A DNA stretch of 64,000 bases from JALQUL01 sp040382935 (GTDB taxonomy: Bacteria; Pseudomonadota; Gammaproteobacteria; Burkholderiales; Burkholderiaceae_C), in NCBI GenBank assembly GCA_040382935.1, contig JBEIEP010000001.1, positions 62,001-126,000 of the forward strand, read 5' to 3'. The position numbers and the translations under genes are program-made. The notes under the pieces were generated by a model that did no database searches, had not been told where the DNA came from, and was given only the letters and a program-made list of their open reading frames with translations. Below are positions 8,757 through 16,623 of this stretch, in pieces (within the stretch, counting starts at the first letter, position 1; every line of letters begins with the position of its first letter).

Positions 8757-9004
8757 AGTGTGTCCTCTAGGTGTTGTTCCTTGCGCGCGCCCTCGGTTTG
8801 AACTGTCAAGGATTCCTTGACAGTTGCCGCAGCATCCAATTCACCATCTTCAAAGAGGTTCTTGAGGTGCAAGGAGATGTTCTGTTTGGTGGCGTCTAAC
8901 AGCTCTGCCATTTCGAGTTGGGTCAACCACACTGTACCCAAGTCGGCCCTAAGCTGGATCTGGCTTTTGCCGTCATCTGTGGTGTAAAGGATCAAATTGT
9001 TCAT
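8738..9004 (-). pseudogene. RhuM-family protein, N-terminal fragment
   Basis: The 88-residue frame begins MNNLILYTTDDGKSQIQLRA and continues with VWLTQLEMAELLDATKQNISLHLKNLFEDGEL, which is the N-terminal helix-turn-helix-like region of RhuM (virulence RhuM / Fic-DinD neighbourhood) proteins. Resemblance stops at about residue 66, after SLTVQTEG; full RhuM proteins continue for some 250 more residues. The last 20 residues (ARKEQHLEDTLWIKNS) look unrelated and overlap the dinD start. I read it as a deletion remnant fused to the dinD leader. It could instead survive as a small DNA-binding regulator. The ATG at 9004 is chosen over one at 9049 because it gives the family N-terminus. Confidence 0.7.
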
Positions 9005-9038
9005 GCTGCAGTGAAGCAATGAATTTTGGATTGAGCAC

Positions 9039-10310
9039 TCATGCTTCAATCGCCTCCACTGCGGGGAAGAGTTGCTGCATTAGCGCTTTTTTGTGGGTTT
9101 TGAGGGTTTCGAGTGCTAGTGAAGCCGTAGAAATCACACCGTCTAGGGAAGCGAGACTGTCGGCAATACGTTGTTGTTCAGAAATGTTGGGGGGCAACGG
9201 GATAAAAAACGAACGTATCTGGGCGAAGTTGAGCCCTTGCCGATTCCCTCCAGCTTGGAAGCTATCGATTTGCTTTTGGCCCATTGGAGAAATCAAATAT
9301 TGATTGATGAAGAGCGGATTTAGTTCAGCTGGTTTAACGCGAATAATGCAAACGTGTTGGTTTACATTGCCGCCTGCAATACCTTGATCTGCGACTGCGC
9401 TTCTGCCGATTGATGCACCAGTGATATTGAGAAGAACATCAAGAGTCTTGATCTCGGTCGCCCTAAACGAGCCGTGGGTTTCTTCATCGATGAAAGCCAC
9501 ATCATCCAAAAGTAGCTCCCCCCACCCAACATTCTGGCTACGCACAAATGGTCGTCCGGCTTTCTTGTAGGTCGTATCACCACCAGTTGGTGTTATTCCG
9601 CTGCCAACCTTGCTGGTTTTTGAACCAAGGTTTCCCACCTCCCACTCCCCCGCATCTCGACACTCAGGAAACCGCAAACTCGGTTGTGTTTCGCCTTCGC
9701 GGGGGAACAGCTGCTGCATCAACCCTTTTTTATGGGTCTTGACTGCTTCTACTTTGCGGGCTTGCGCGGCGATTAGTTCGTCTAAGGAACTTAGGCAGTC
9801 GGCGATTTTTTGTTGTTCGGACGGAGAAGGAACAGACAACCGCAATTCAGAAAACTGCTTGTAGCTGATCATCTTTCCATCACGCAAACCCTCAAGGTTT
9901 TTGGTCAGGATATGAATAAACCTTTCCGTCTTCAAGTAATGCTTGAAATAGGCATCACTCCCTTCGCCTCGGCGACGCAGTACAACATACGCGGGACTAC
10001 AAATGCCGTGGAACTGCGAATACTCAATGCCACCTTGAAATGAACGTAGGCTAATAATGAAGTCACCGACCTGAACCACCTTGTAGCTCTCGATGCTCTT
10101 CTCAGTCACCGAGACGTGGTAATCGATCATATGACGAGGGATAGCGCCATGTTCCTGCGTAATCGCCAGTACAGGAAGACTGGCCTCGGGATTCTTGTCG
10201 CTAATCTGATCGAACAGCTTGTCGCCGAATTGTTCTTTCCAACCTAGAAAACCAAGAAATTCCGGAAACCGCAGCTTGGGCACCAGTGGCCCTATTTCCC
10301 TGTTACTCAT
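9039..10310 (-). CDS. hsdS: Type I restriction-modification system, specificity subunit
   Basis: HsdS supplies the DNA target recognition of the type I complex. The 423-residue protein shows the classic two-fold internal repeat: a KLRFPEF lead and an ILSS-like coil KIADCLSSLDELIAAQARKVEAVKTHKKGLMQQLFP at the end of the first half, echoed by a SLRFPECR lead and RIADSLASLDGVISTASLALETLKTHKKALMQQLFP at the end of the second. The target recognition domains lie between these repeats (about residues 20-150 and 220-350). I start it at the ATG at 10310, overlapping the hsdR stop by 8 bases; a GTG six bases further up is also possible. The recognition sequence cannot be read from the protein. Confidence 0.95.
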   Translation of the reverse strand: MSNREIGPLVPKLRFPEFLGFLGWKEQFGDKLFDQISDKNPEASLPVLAITQEHGAIPRHMIDYHVSVTEKSIESYKVVQVGDFIISLRSFQGGIEYSQFHGICSPAYVVLRRRGEGSDAYFKHYLKTERFIHILTKNLEGLRDGKMISYKQFSELRLSVPSPSEQQKIADCLSSLDELIAAQARKVEAVKTHKKGLMQQLFPREGETQPSLRFPECRDAGEWEVGNLGSKTSKVGSGITPTGGDTTYKKAGRPFVRSQNVGWGELLLDDVAFIDEETHGSFRATEIKTLDVLLNITGASIGRSAVADQGIAGGNVNQHVCIIRVKPAELNPLFINQYLISPMGQKQIDSFQAGGNRQGLNFAQIRSFFIPLPPNISEQQRIADSLASLDGVISTASLALETLKTHKKALMQQLFPAVEAIEA

Positions 10311-13300
10311 ACGCACTCAACCCAGCAATCTCCCGCCCCTGCGCCCGCTTGTTCAGCAAGGGCACCAACTCTTGCATCAGCACCACCTCCGCCTGGGCGC
10401 GGGCCTTCCAGCCCATGTCCAGCGGGGCCATTAGGTCGCTTAGCACTTCGCCATCAAAAATCATGCGCAGCAAAATGCCATCTACAAAGGCTTGCAAGGC
10501 GGCGGGGGCCAATTGGTGGCGGGTGGCGATGGCCGCCAACTCGGCGGTGTCTTTCTCTTTTTTAAACCGGGTATAACCCTCACGAATGGCCGCTTCGCTC
10601 AGGCCCTCGCCGGCCTTGAGCGTGTTGATATAGGCGGTGATATCGTCGCGCTCGTTCATAAACTTGGCATCGGCCAGGATGAGGCCGATCAACTCCTCCT
10701 TGGTCATCTTTTGTTTGCCGGTGCCCTGCGAGTAGCGGGACATCAGGCCCATGATGTAGTCGTAGTCGATCACTGCACTGGCAAAAAGCACAAATTCAAA
10801 ATCGAGCTGGTTCACATCGGCGGGGTCGTTGCCATTGCCATTGGCACCGCCCGTTGTGCCGTGCTGGGTTTGCTGGTGTTTAAGGCGCTGGGCGGTTTCT
10901 AGGTAGGCACCACGAAAGCCTTGCAAATTTTCAGCGGGCAAGATGTGCTCAATGGCCACGGCGTTATCCGGGGTCAGGTCGGTGTATTGGTCTAGCTGGG
11001 TTTTAAGGCGCTGCACCTCTTTAAAGTTTTTGATAAAAGCGGCGCGCGCATCGTCGCCCTTTAGGCTGTGCACCGCCTCGGGCGTGCAGGCCAAGCCCTG
11101 GCTTTGCATAAAGTCGGCCAGTTTGGTAACGGCGGTGTCCAGCTTTTGGATCACCACCGGGGCCTTGTCCACCAACCAAATCTTGCGAGCCTCTTCGCCA
11201 GACTTTTCACCCGAGAACAAGGCAATGGCGGCATCCACATGGTCTTGCTGTTGCCGAAAATCAAGGATGTTGCCGTAGGGCTTGGTGCCGTTGAGCACGC
11301 GGTTGGTGCGCGAGAAGGCCTGTATCAAGCCGTGGTACTTGAGGTTTTTGTCCACGTACAAGGTGTTGAGGTACTTGCTGTCAAAGCCGGTGAGCAGCAT
11401 GTCCACCACGATGGTGATATCGATTTTGTGGTGCTGGCTATTCGGAAAAGCTTTGCGCAGGTCTGCTTCTGGCCACTGTTGGTCTTTGATGCGCCTTTGC
11501 ACGTCTTGGTAGTACAGGTCAAACTCGTTGATGCTGTGGTTGGTGGCATAGCGGGCGTTGTAGTCTGCCAGGATGGCTTTAAGCGCTTGTTTCTTTTGCT
11601 CTGGGTCTTTTTGGTTGTCCAGCTTTTCTTGTTGCAGGTCTTCTTGGATTTGTTGGATGTCGGGGTTGCCCTCGGCAGGGGGCGAGAACACACAGGCGAT
11701 GTTGAGCGCAACAAAGTCTGGCGTCTCTTGGCGTTTGCGGTTTTGTAGCTCGTCAAACAGCTGGTAATACTCAATCGCGTCGTTGATGCTGGCGGTGGCC
11801 AGCACTGCGTTAAAGCGACGGCTGGCCGTGGCGGTGTCGTGCTTGGCCAAAATGGCCTCTATCACCGCCCGTTTGGCCAGCGCCTCGCCGGGTTTGGGTG
11901 GGCTTTTGCCTTCGGGCTTAAAGTAGTCCACATGAAAGCGCAGCACGTTAGCGTCTTCAATGGCGTGGGTGATGGTGTAGGCGTGCAACTGCTTTTGAAA
12001 GATGTCGTCCGTGGTGCGCAACTGGCCTTCTTCGCCTTCAAATTGCTTGGCCGTGGCATTCTTTTCGAAGATGGGCGTGCCGGTGAAGCCAAAGAGCTGC
12101 GCCTTTGGAAAAAAGTTTTTAATGGCGTCGTGGTTGTCGCCAAATTGGGAGCGGTGACACTCGTCAAAAATGAAGACGATGCGCTTGTCGGCCAGCGGGG
12201 CCAACTGTTCTTTAAAGGTGGCCTTGCCGCTTTTTGTTTGTTGCTTGTTGCGCTTGCTGTTTTCGTCCAATGCCAGGCCCAGCTTTTGGATGGTAGTCAC
12301 AATCACCTTGTCGGCATAGTCGCTTGACAGCAGACGCCGCACCAACGTGGCGGTGTTGGTGTTTTCTTCGACACAAGCTTCTTGAAAGCGGTTGAACTCC
12401 TCACGGGTTTGGCGGTCTAGGTCTTTGCGGTCCACCACAAAGAGGCATTTTTCAATGTCAGGGTTGTCTTTGAGCAGGGTGGAGGCTTTAAAGGAGGTGA
12501 GTGTCTTGCCGCTGCCCGTGGTGTGCCAGATATAGCCGTTGCCGCAATTTTGGTGGATGCAGTCCACGATTTGTTTGACCGCATACACCTGGTAGGGGCG
12601 CATCATCAGCAGCTTTTGCTCGCTGGCCAGCAGCACCATGTAGCGGCTGATGGTTTGGCCCAAGGTGCATTTCAGTAAAAACTTGTCGGCAAATTCGTCG
12701 AGTTGGATGATCTTTTTGTTGGCCTCATCGGCGAATTGGTAGATGGGCAAAAATCGCTCATCAGCATTGAATGCAAAGTGACGTGCGTTGTTGTTGGCAA
12801 AGTAGTAGGTGTTGGTGCGGTTGCTAACAATAAAGATCTGCAAAAAGCACAATAGCGTTTTGGTATAGCCATTGCCCAGGTCGTTTTTGTAATCAACGAT
12901 TTGCTCCATGGCGCGGTGGGCGTTGATGCCCAGCGTTTTGAGTTCGATCTGCACACAGGGCACACCGTTGATCAGGATGAGCACGTCATACCGGTGGTGG
13001 CTGTAATCGGTGTTAATGCGCAACTGGTTGACCACTTCAAAGGTGTTTTTGCACCAGTCTTTGATGTTGACCAGCGTGTAGTGCAGGGGCGTACCGTCTT
13101 CGCGGGTAAACGAGTTGATGCTGCGCAGGGTCTTGGCGGCGGTGAATACGTCGGGGGTGACGATCTCGTCCAATAGGCGGGCAAATTCGCCGTCCGATAA
13201 TTTGACGCGATTGAGCGCCTCAAACTTCTCGCGAAAATTACGCTCTAGCGCAGCGCGGTCCCGGATATCGGGCCGGTATTCGTACTTGAGACCCTGGAGC

Positions 13301-13392
13301 TTTCCGATAAAGCCGTATTCGATCTGTTCCTCTTTAACGACCGGACCCGGTGGGAAGACGGGCAGCTTGTAGGTTGGCTTTGAAGAAGTCAT
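10303..13392 (-). CDS. hsdR: Type I restriction-modification system, endonuclease/translocase subunit
   Basis: HsdR is the motor and nuclease of a type I enzyme; it translocates DNA with ATP and cuts unmodified DNA. The 1029 residues include a PD-(D/E)xK nuclease core (aspartate 136 in YDVLILING, then IELK at 149-152), Walker A WHTTGSGKT (289-297), the DEAD-like box DECHRS (410-415), FGFTGTPIF (434-442) and the motif-VI region DMLLTGFDSKYLNTLYVDK. All catalytic motifs are intact. It is the first gene of the minus-strand operon and its upstream gap of 132 bases is shared with the divergent yefM-yoeB pair. Confidence 0.96.
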   Translation of the reverse strand: MTSSKPTYKLPVFPPGPVVKEEQIEYGFIGKLQGLKYEYRPDIRDRAALERNFREKFEALNRVKLSDGEFARLLDEIVTPDVFTAAKTLRSINSFTREDGTPLHYTLVNIKDWCKNTFEVVNQLRINTDYSHHRYDVLILINGVPCVQIELKTLGINAHRAMEQIVDYKNDLGNGYTKTLLCFLQIFIVSNRTNTYYFANNNARHFAFNADERFLPIYQFADEANKKIIQLDEFADKFLLKCTLGQTISRYMVLLASEQKLLMMRPYQVYAVKQIVDCIHQNCGNGYIWHTTGSGKTLTSFKASTLLKDNPDIEKCLFVVDRKDLDRQTREEFNRFQEACVEENTNTATLVRRLLSSDYADKVIVTTIQKLGLALDENSKRNKQQTKSGKATFKEQLAPLADKRIVFIFDECHRSQFGDNHDAIKNFFPKAQLFGFTGTPIFEKNATAKQFEGEEGQLRTTDDIFQKQLHAYTITHAIEDANVLRFHVDYFKPEGKSPPKPGEALAKRAVIEAILAKHDTATASRRFNAVLATASINDAIEYYQLFDELQNRKRQETPDFVALNIACVFSPPAEGNPDIQQIQEDLQQEKLDNQKDPEQKKQALKAILADYNARYATNHSINEFDLYYQDVQRRIKDQQWPEADLRKAFPNSQHHKIDITIVVDMLLTGFDSKYLNTLYVDKNLKYHGLIQAFSRTNRVLNGTKPYGNILDFRQQQDHVDAAIALFSGEKSGEEARKIWLVDKAPVVIQKLDTAVTKLADFMQSQGLACTPEAVHSLKGDDARAAFIKNFKEVQRLKTQLDQYTDLTPDNAVAIEHILPAENLQGFRGAYLETAQRLKHQQTQHGTTGGANGNGNDPADVNQLDFEFVLFASAVIDYDYIMGLMSRYSQGTGKQKMTKEELIGLILADAKFMNERDDITAYINTLKAGEGLSEAAIREGYTRFKKEKDTAELAAIATRHQLAPAALQAFVDGILLRMIFDGEVLSDLMAPLDMGWKARAQAEVVLMQELVPLLNKRAQGREIAGLSAYE

Positions 13393-13489
13393 GGTGGCTA
13401 TTGGCGTTGGCTAAGGATTATCCCCTTACATACACCGAAAACCAACAATTTTGGGTTCGGTGGCTCAACCAACGAGTGCCCCATCATAG

Positions 13490-13498
13490 TTGTACAAT
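13490..13498 (+). promoter_or_regulatory. Probable YefM operator and -10 region
   Basis: An 8-bp perfect palindrome TTGTACAA (13490-13497) contains the TGTACA hexamer that is the core of the operator bound by YefM in E. coli. A half-related CGTACT follows about 10 bases later. The same bases include TACAAT (13493-13498), a good -10 element, 27 bases before the yefM ATG. No clear -35 hexamer is visible. Binding here would shut off the toxin-antitoxin operon in the usual autoregulatory way; that is inference from the family. Confidence 0.5.
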
Positions 13499-13524
13499 AA
13501 CACGTACTTAAACGGAGCAACCCC

Positions 13525-13776
13525 ATGGACGCGATCAGCTACTCAACCGCAAGAGCCAACCTTGCCTCAACGATGAATAGAGTTTGCAACGACCACGAAG
13601 CCTTAATCATCACACGCAATGGTGAACAGTCTGTCGTGATGCTTTCTCTTGAGGATTACAAGGCGCTTGAGGAAACCTCTTACCTGCTCCGAAGCCCTGT
13701 GAATGCGTCTCGCCTGCATACAGCCGTTGCTCAGCTCGATTCAGGCAAAGGAAAAAAGCGAGAACTGGTTGAATGA
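13525..13776 (+). CDS. yefM: YefM/Phd-type antitoxin
   Basis: YefM binds and neutralises the YoeB ribonuclease and represses its own operon. The 83-residue product has the Phd/YefM DNA-binding fold at the N-terminus (MDAISYSTARANLASTMNRVCNDHEALIITRNGEQSVVMLSLEDYKALEET) and a C-terminal toxin-binding tail (SYLLRSPVNASRLHTAVAQLDSG), as in E. coli YefM. A purine-rich GGAG lies 8 bases before the ATG. The stop overlaps the yoeB start by four bases (ATGA), the normal coupling of this pair. Confidence 0.96.
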   Translation: MDAISYSTARANLASTMNRVCNDHEALIITRNGEQSVVMLSLEDYKALEETSYLLRSPVNASRLHTAVAQLDSGKGKKRELVE

Positions 13777-14027
13777 AAAAAGTTTTTGCTGGCTTGGCGT
13801 GGGAAGACTATGCCTATTGGCAAATGCAGGACAGAAAAATTCTAAAGCGCATCAACGACCTCATCAAAGCGACCGAGCGCAGCCCGTACGAGGGCATTGG
13901 AAAACCTGAGCCGCTCAAGCATTCACTTGCAGGGTATGGGTCTCGACGCATCAATGACGAGCATCGAATGGTTTACAAGGTAGAGGGTGACGACTTGCTG
14001 ATTGCTCAGCTGCGGTTTCATTATTAG
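13773..14027 (+). CDS. yoeB: YoeB toxin, ribosome-dependent mRNA interferase
   Basis: YoeB cleaves mRNA in the ribosomal A site and stops translation under stress when YefM is degraded. The 84-residue length equals that of E. coli YoeB, and the catalytic residues known there are at the same positions: E46, R65, H83 and the terminal Y84 (ending AQLRFHY). The family blocks WEDYAYWQMQDRKILKRINDLI and GKPEPLKHSLAGYGSRRINDEHRMVY are complete, so the toxin is probably active. It ends 18 bases before the stop codon of a convergent gene. Confidence 0.96.
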   Translation: MKKVFAGLAWEDYAYWQMQDRKILKRINDLIKATERSPYEGIGKPEPLKHSLAGYGSRRINDEHRMVYKVEGDDLLIAQLRFHY

Positions 14028-14044
14028 CACGAACCATTAGCACC

Positions 14045-14575
14045 CTATTCATAGTACGCCCCCCCGGTGACGATACCGTTTGAAAGATCGACTTTGAATG
14101 GCAGCCATGAGTCGTCAAAACACCAAGATTCGCCCACCAGTTCACCCCCATTGACGACCAGATTGCGAAAACCGTCCCATGAAATTCGCCTTGTGGTCCA
14201 TACTTTCCCAATGCCTGTGTATGCTGAAAAGTCCGTTGCGGTACCAGCAATCACCAGTTCGGTTGCCGCACTTTTCAAAAGGAAGTTGATATCGCTCTCG
14301 TAAAGAGCGATAAGGGTGCCAGATTGAATATCGACCAAGTACCCCTGCCCCTTGGCTACCACCAAGGTCGTCTGGTTCGCTGTGAACTCCTCAAGGTCGG
14401 ATAGGTTCCCGCCCCCTGGCTGGAAGTTTCCAACCCATGATTGACCTTGACTTGGATTGAATTCAACCACGTACCCGTCACGGTGCATGCCTTGGCCCGT
14501 TGCGCTGTAGTGGCGTAGGCTCTCTCCGTAGCCCGGCAATCCAGGCAACTCCTTGCAGTATGTGAGTGACTTCAT
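14045..14575 (-). CDS. Hypothetical protein, beta-rich, coupled to the comB fragment
   Basis: I do not assign a family to this 176-residue protein. It has no signal peptide or membrane segment, is rich in glycine and aromatic residues, and its C-terminal part (TTRRISWDGFRNLVVNGGELVGESWCFDDSWLPFKVDLSNGIVTGGAYYE) has a strand-turn pattern that recalls a conserved element of uncharacterised beta-propeller-like proteins. The ATG overlaps the stop of the comB-like fragment by ATGA, so the two are translationally coupled; a GTG 12 bases upstream is possible. It is convergent with yoeB. Function unknown. Confidence 0.6.
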   Translation of the reverse strand: MKSLTYCKELPGLPGYGESLRHYSATGQGMHRDGYVVEFNPSQGQSWVGNFQPGGGNLSDLEEFTANQTTLVVAKGQGYLVDIQSGTLIALYESDINFLLKSAATELVIAGTATDFSAYTGIGKVWTTRRISWDGFRNLVVNGGELVGESWCFDDSWLPFKVDLSNGIVTGGAYYE

Positions 14576-14754
14576 GTGTCGCGCCACGGAAAAGGATAGA
14601 TGACGCCGCCGCGTTCAACCGCCATATTTGGGCAAGTCGAGAAGGACATTATGTCAATAATTACGATGCAATCTGCGTCAGACCCAAGTTGACGAATTGC
14701 GGCAGGGCCCCATTCAAGGCGTACGGAAAAAGGAAGCTGTTGGAAGTAGCTCAT
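14572..14754 (-). pseudogene. 2-phosphosulfolactate phosphatase (ComB)-like, N-terminal fragment
   Basis: The 60-residue frame reads MSYFQQLPFSVRLEWGPAAIR, then a CIVIIDIMSFSTC strand-loop and MAVERGGVIYPFPWRDT. These are the N-terminal blocks of the ComB family (2-phosphosulfolactate phosphatase, first known from archaeal coenzyme M synthesis but widespread in bacteria under uncertain roles). Complete ComB proteins have about 230 residues; here the frame stops right after the WRD motif and the downstream frame encodes something unrelated. I interpret it as a truncated gene. About 120 bases upstream (14755-14874) hold no gene, only a TACGCGTA palindrome at 14792-14799. Confidence 0.6.
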
Positions 14755-14874
14755 GTGCACTTTAATTTAGGCCATTTAGTCAGAAAACGCTTACGCGTAG
14801 CAAAGAGCCTAATGAGACATTGGAGCCTCGATTTTTCAAAGAGAAATGTCCGAGTAAAAATGTAACTTTAGCAA

Positions 14875-15219
14875 TTACACGCAACGGCCTACCGTTGAAA
14901 TCTTATTGTTCGCCGTGGTGCCGCTTGCCGTCAGGCTTACTTTAAGAATGATTTCCCAATCTGAACACACATACTTCCCAAAACCGCTTTCAGGAACGCG
15001 TCCGACGATCGCATACAGCCATCTCTTTTGGTCAACGTGATGGAAGGATACTCCGTTCTTCGCCCCCCAAGTCTTCACATCCTCAACAGTGCGGCCCGCT
15101 GGGATCTCGGCGTCCGCCTTCGTTTGCCAATCAGAGGACTTGGCTCTGAGCACGGTGTGGTCTAAGCCGCAGCCGACTAGTGAAACAAATGCAACGAACG
15201 CGGCAACGGTGGCCTTCAT
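14875..15219 (-). CDS. Small hypothetical lipoprotein
   Basis: The 114-residue product starts with a signal peptide and lipobox (MKATVAAFVAFVSLVGCGLD, lipidation at C17), so it should be anchored to a periplasmic-facing membrane. The mature part is polar with two further cysteines, one in KYVCSDWEI and one in the terminal VGRCV, which may form a disulfide. I recognise no family. Its ATG overlaps the stop codon of the upstream binding-protein gene by one base (TAATG), so it may be translated by coupling as the tail of the transporter operon. Confidence 0.6.
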   Translation of the reverse strand: MKATVAAFVAFVSLVGCGLDHTVLRAKSSDWQTKADAEIPAGRTVEDVKTWGAKNGVSFHHVDQKRWLYAIVGRVPESGFGKYVCSDWEIILKVSLTASGTTANNKISTVGRCV

Positions 15220-16604
15220 TAATACCTCATCATTTTGCAGGTACTAGGCATTTGCGCCGCCTGCGCGCTAGCGCGGTGAATGACTCTAAACCCAAACCCC
15301 GAGCCTTCTACGTCAAAGCTCACGCCGGGGCTGCCAAGCCTGTCCATAACGCCCACCACCAGAGGCTGTTGGAATTGGTGGTCGGCGGCCCGCATGGTTC
15401 CGGTTTGCCCGGCAAAGGTCACACTTTGGGTTTCTAGGGTGCGGGCCAGTGCCGCGATGTCTATGGATTGCGCGGTGAGTTGCCCGGCACCGGCCATTTT
15501 TTGCAGGGACTGCACCAGGGCCTGCACCATCATGTGCATACGCAGGTGCAGGTAATCCTCAGCCGGGTTGGGGAAGCGGGCTTTGAAGGCTTTGTAAAAC
15601 GCGTTGCTGGCATCGCCATCTGCCTTGCTCACGCCAGGGGCAAAGGCCACGTTGGGCATCCATTCGGCAACCGCTATGACTTGGCCCACGCCTGCGTCGC
15701 CAAAGGCCGTTGGTGCGCCCAGCGCGTTGCCGTAAAAGGTGTAAAACTTGCCGTCAAAACCGGCTTCTTTGGCGGCTTTAACCAGCAGCGTTAGGTCACT
15801 GCCCCAATTGCCAGTAATCACGGCCTGGGCACCAGAGGCTTTGATTTTGGCCAGGTAAGGGGCAAAGTCTTTGACCCGCCCAATGGGGTGCAACTCTTCA
15901 CCCACGATGGCAATGTCTGGCCGTTGCAATTGCAGTTGGCGCTTGGCCTCACGCAGTACGGCTTGGCCAAAGCTGTAGTCTTGCCCTATCAGGTATACCT
16001 TTTTGCTGGCCAGATCGGGCTTTAGGGCCTCCATCAGCGCGGCCATGCGCATATCGGCGTGGGCGTCGAATCTAAAGTGCCAAAAGCTGCACTTTTCATT
16101 GGTGAGGATGGGGTCTACGGCCGAGTAGTTCAAAAACACCACGCGCTTGCCCGGTTCACGCTCATTGTGTTTGTTGATGGCCTCGACCAAGGCCAAGGCC
16201 ACTGCCGACGAATTGCCCTGCATCACCACTTGGGCCCCGTCGTCTATGGCGGCCTTGAGCTGGCCCAGCGCATCGTCGACCTGCCCTTTGCTGTCGTATT
16301 TTTGAACTTGTAAACGGCGCGAACCCATGGCACTGGGATTGAGCACCACGCCGCCCTGCGCGTTGCTGCGTTCTACCGCCCACAACACATTGCGGTACAC
16401 CGCATCACCCGTGTTGGCAAAAGCGCCGCTAAACGCCTCAATCAGTGCGATTTTGATGGGTGGCGGCGCGGTTGCCGGGGTATTGGTTTGCGCGTGTGCG
16501 CCTGCACCCCACACACCCAGCATCAGGCCCAACATCGCCAAGCCTTGAATCGGGCGCACGCACAGCGCCAGCGCCTTTGCCCATAGTTGTTTGTGGAGTG
16601 TCAT
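15219..16604 (-). CDS. Liv-type ABC transporter, periplasmic substrate-binding protein
   Basis: This 461-residue protein is a periplasmic binding protein of the branched-chain amino acid/amide/urea group (Peripla_BP_6). A signal peptide ends near AGAHA-Q, about residue 38. The mature domain begins IKIALIEAFSGAFANTGDAV and shows the family segments GGVVLNPSAMGSRRLQVQKYDSKG, VVMQGNSSAVALA, KVYLIGQDYSFGQAVLREAKRQL and GAQAVITGNWGSDLTLLVKAAKEAGFDGK. I start at the ATG at 16604, which gives a proper signal peptide; an upstream ATG at 16643 would add 13 polar residues. Genes for the permeases and ATPase lie upstream in the same operon; the adjacent acyl-CoA ligase suggests a carboxylic acid ligand rather than an amino acid. 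Confidence 0.88.
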   Translation of the reverse strand: MTLHKQLWAKALALCVRPIQGLAMLGLMLGVWGAGAHAQTNTPATAPPPIKIALIEAFSGAFANTGDAVYRNVLWAVERSNAQGGVVLNPSAMGSRRLQVQKYDSKGQVDDALGQLKAAIDDGAQVVMQGNSSAVALALVEAINKHNEREPGKRVVFLNYSAVDPILTNEKCSFWHFRFDAHADMRMAALMEALKPDLASKKVYLIGQDYSFGQAVLREAKRQLQLQRPDIAIVGEELHPIGRVKDFAPYLAKIKASGAQAVITGNWGSDLTLLVKAAKEAGFDGKFYTFYGNALGAPTAFGDAGVGQVIAVAEWMPNVAFAPGVSKADGDASNAFYKAFKARFPNPAEDYLHLRMHMMVQALVQSLQKMAGAGQLTAQSIDIAALARTLETQSVTFAGQTGTMRAADHQFQQPLVVGVMDRLGSPGVSFDVEGSGFGFRVIHRASAQAAQMPSTCKMMRY

Positions 16605-16623
16605 TGCCAAGTGCCTTGTGGGG

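Noticed and set aside
9039..10310. Phase variation of the type I specificity gene
   Set aside because: I saw no simple-sequence tract, inverted hsdS copy or recombinase gene near hsdS; the internal repeats are the normal conserved regions.
11068..11748. 226-codon open frame antisense to hsdR
   Set aside because: hsdR carries all catalytic motifs across this stretch; the antisense product is low-complexity valine-rich and matches no family.
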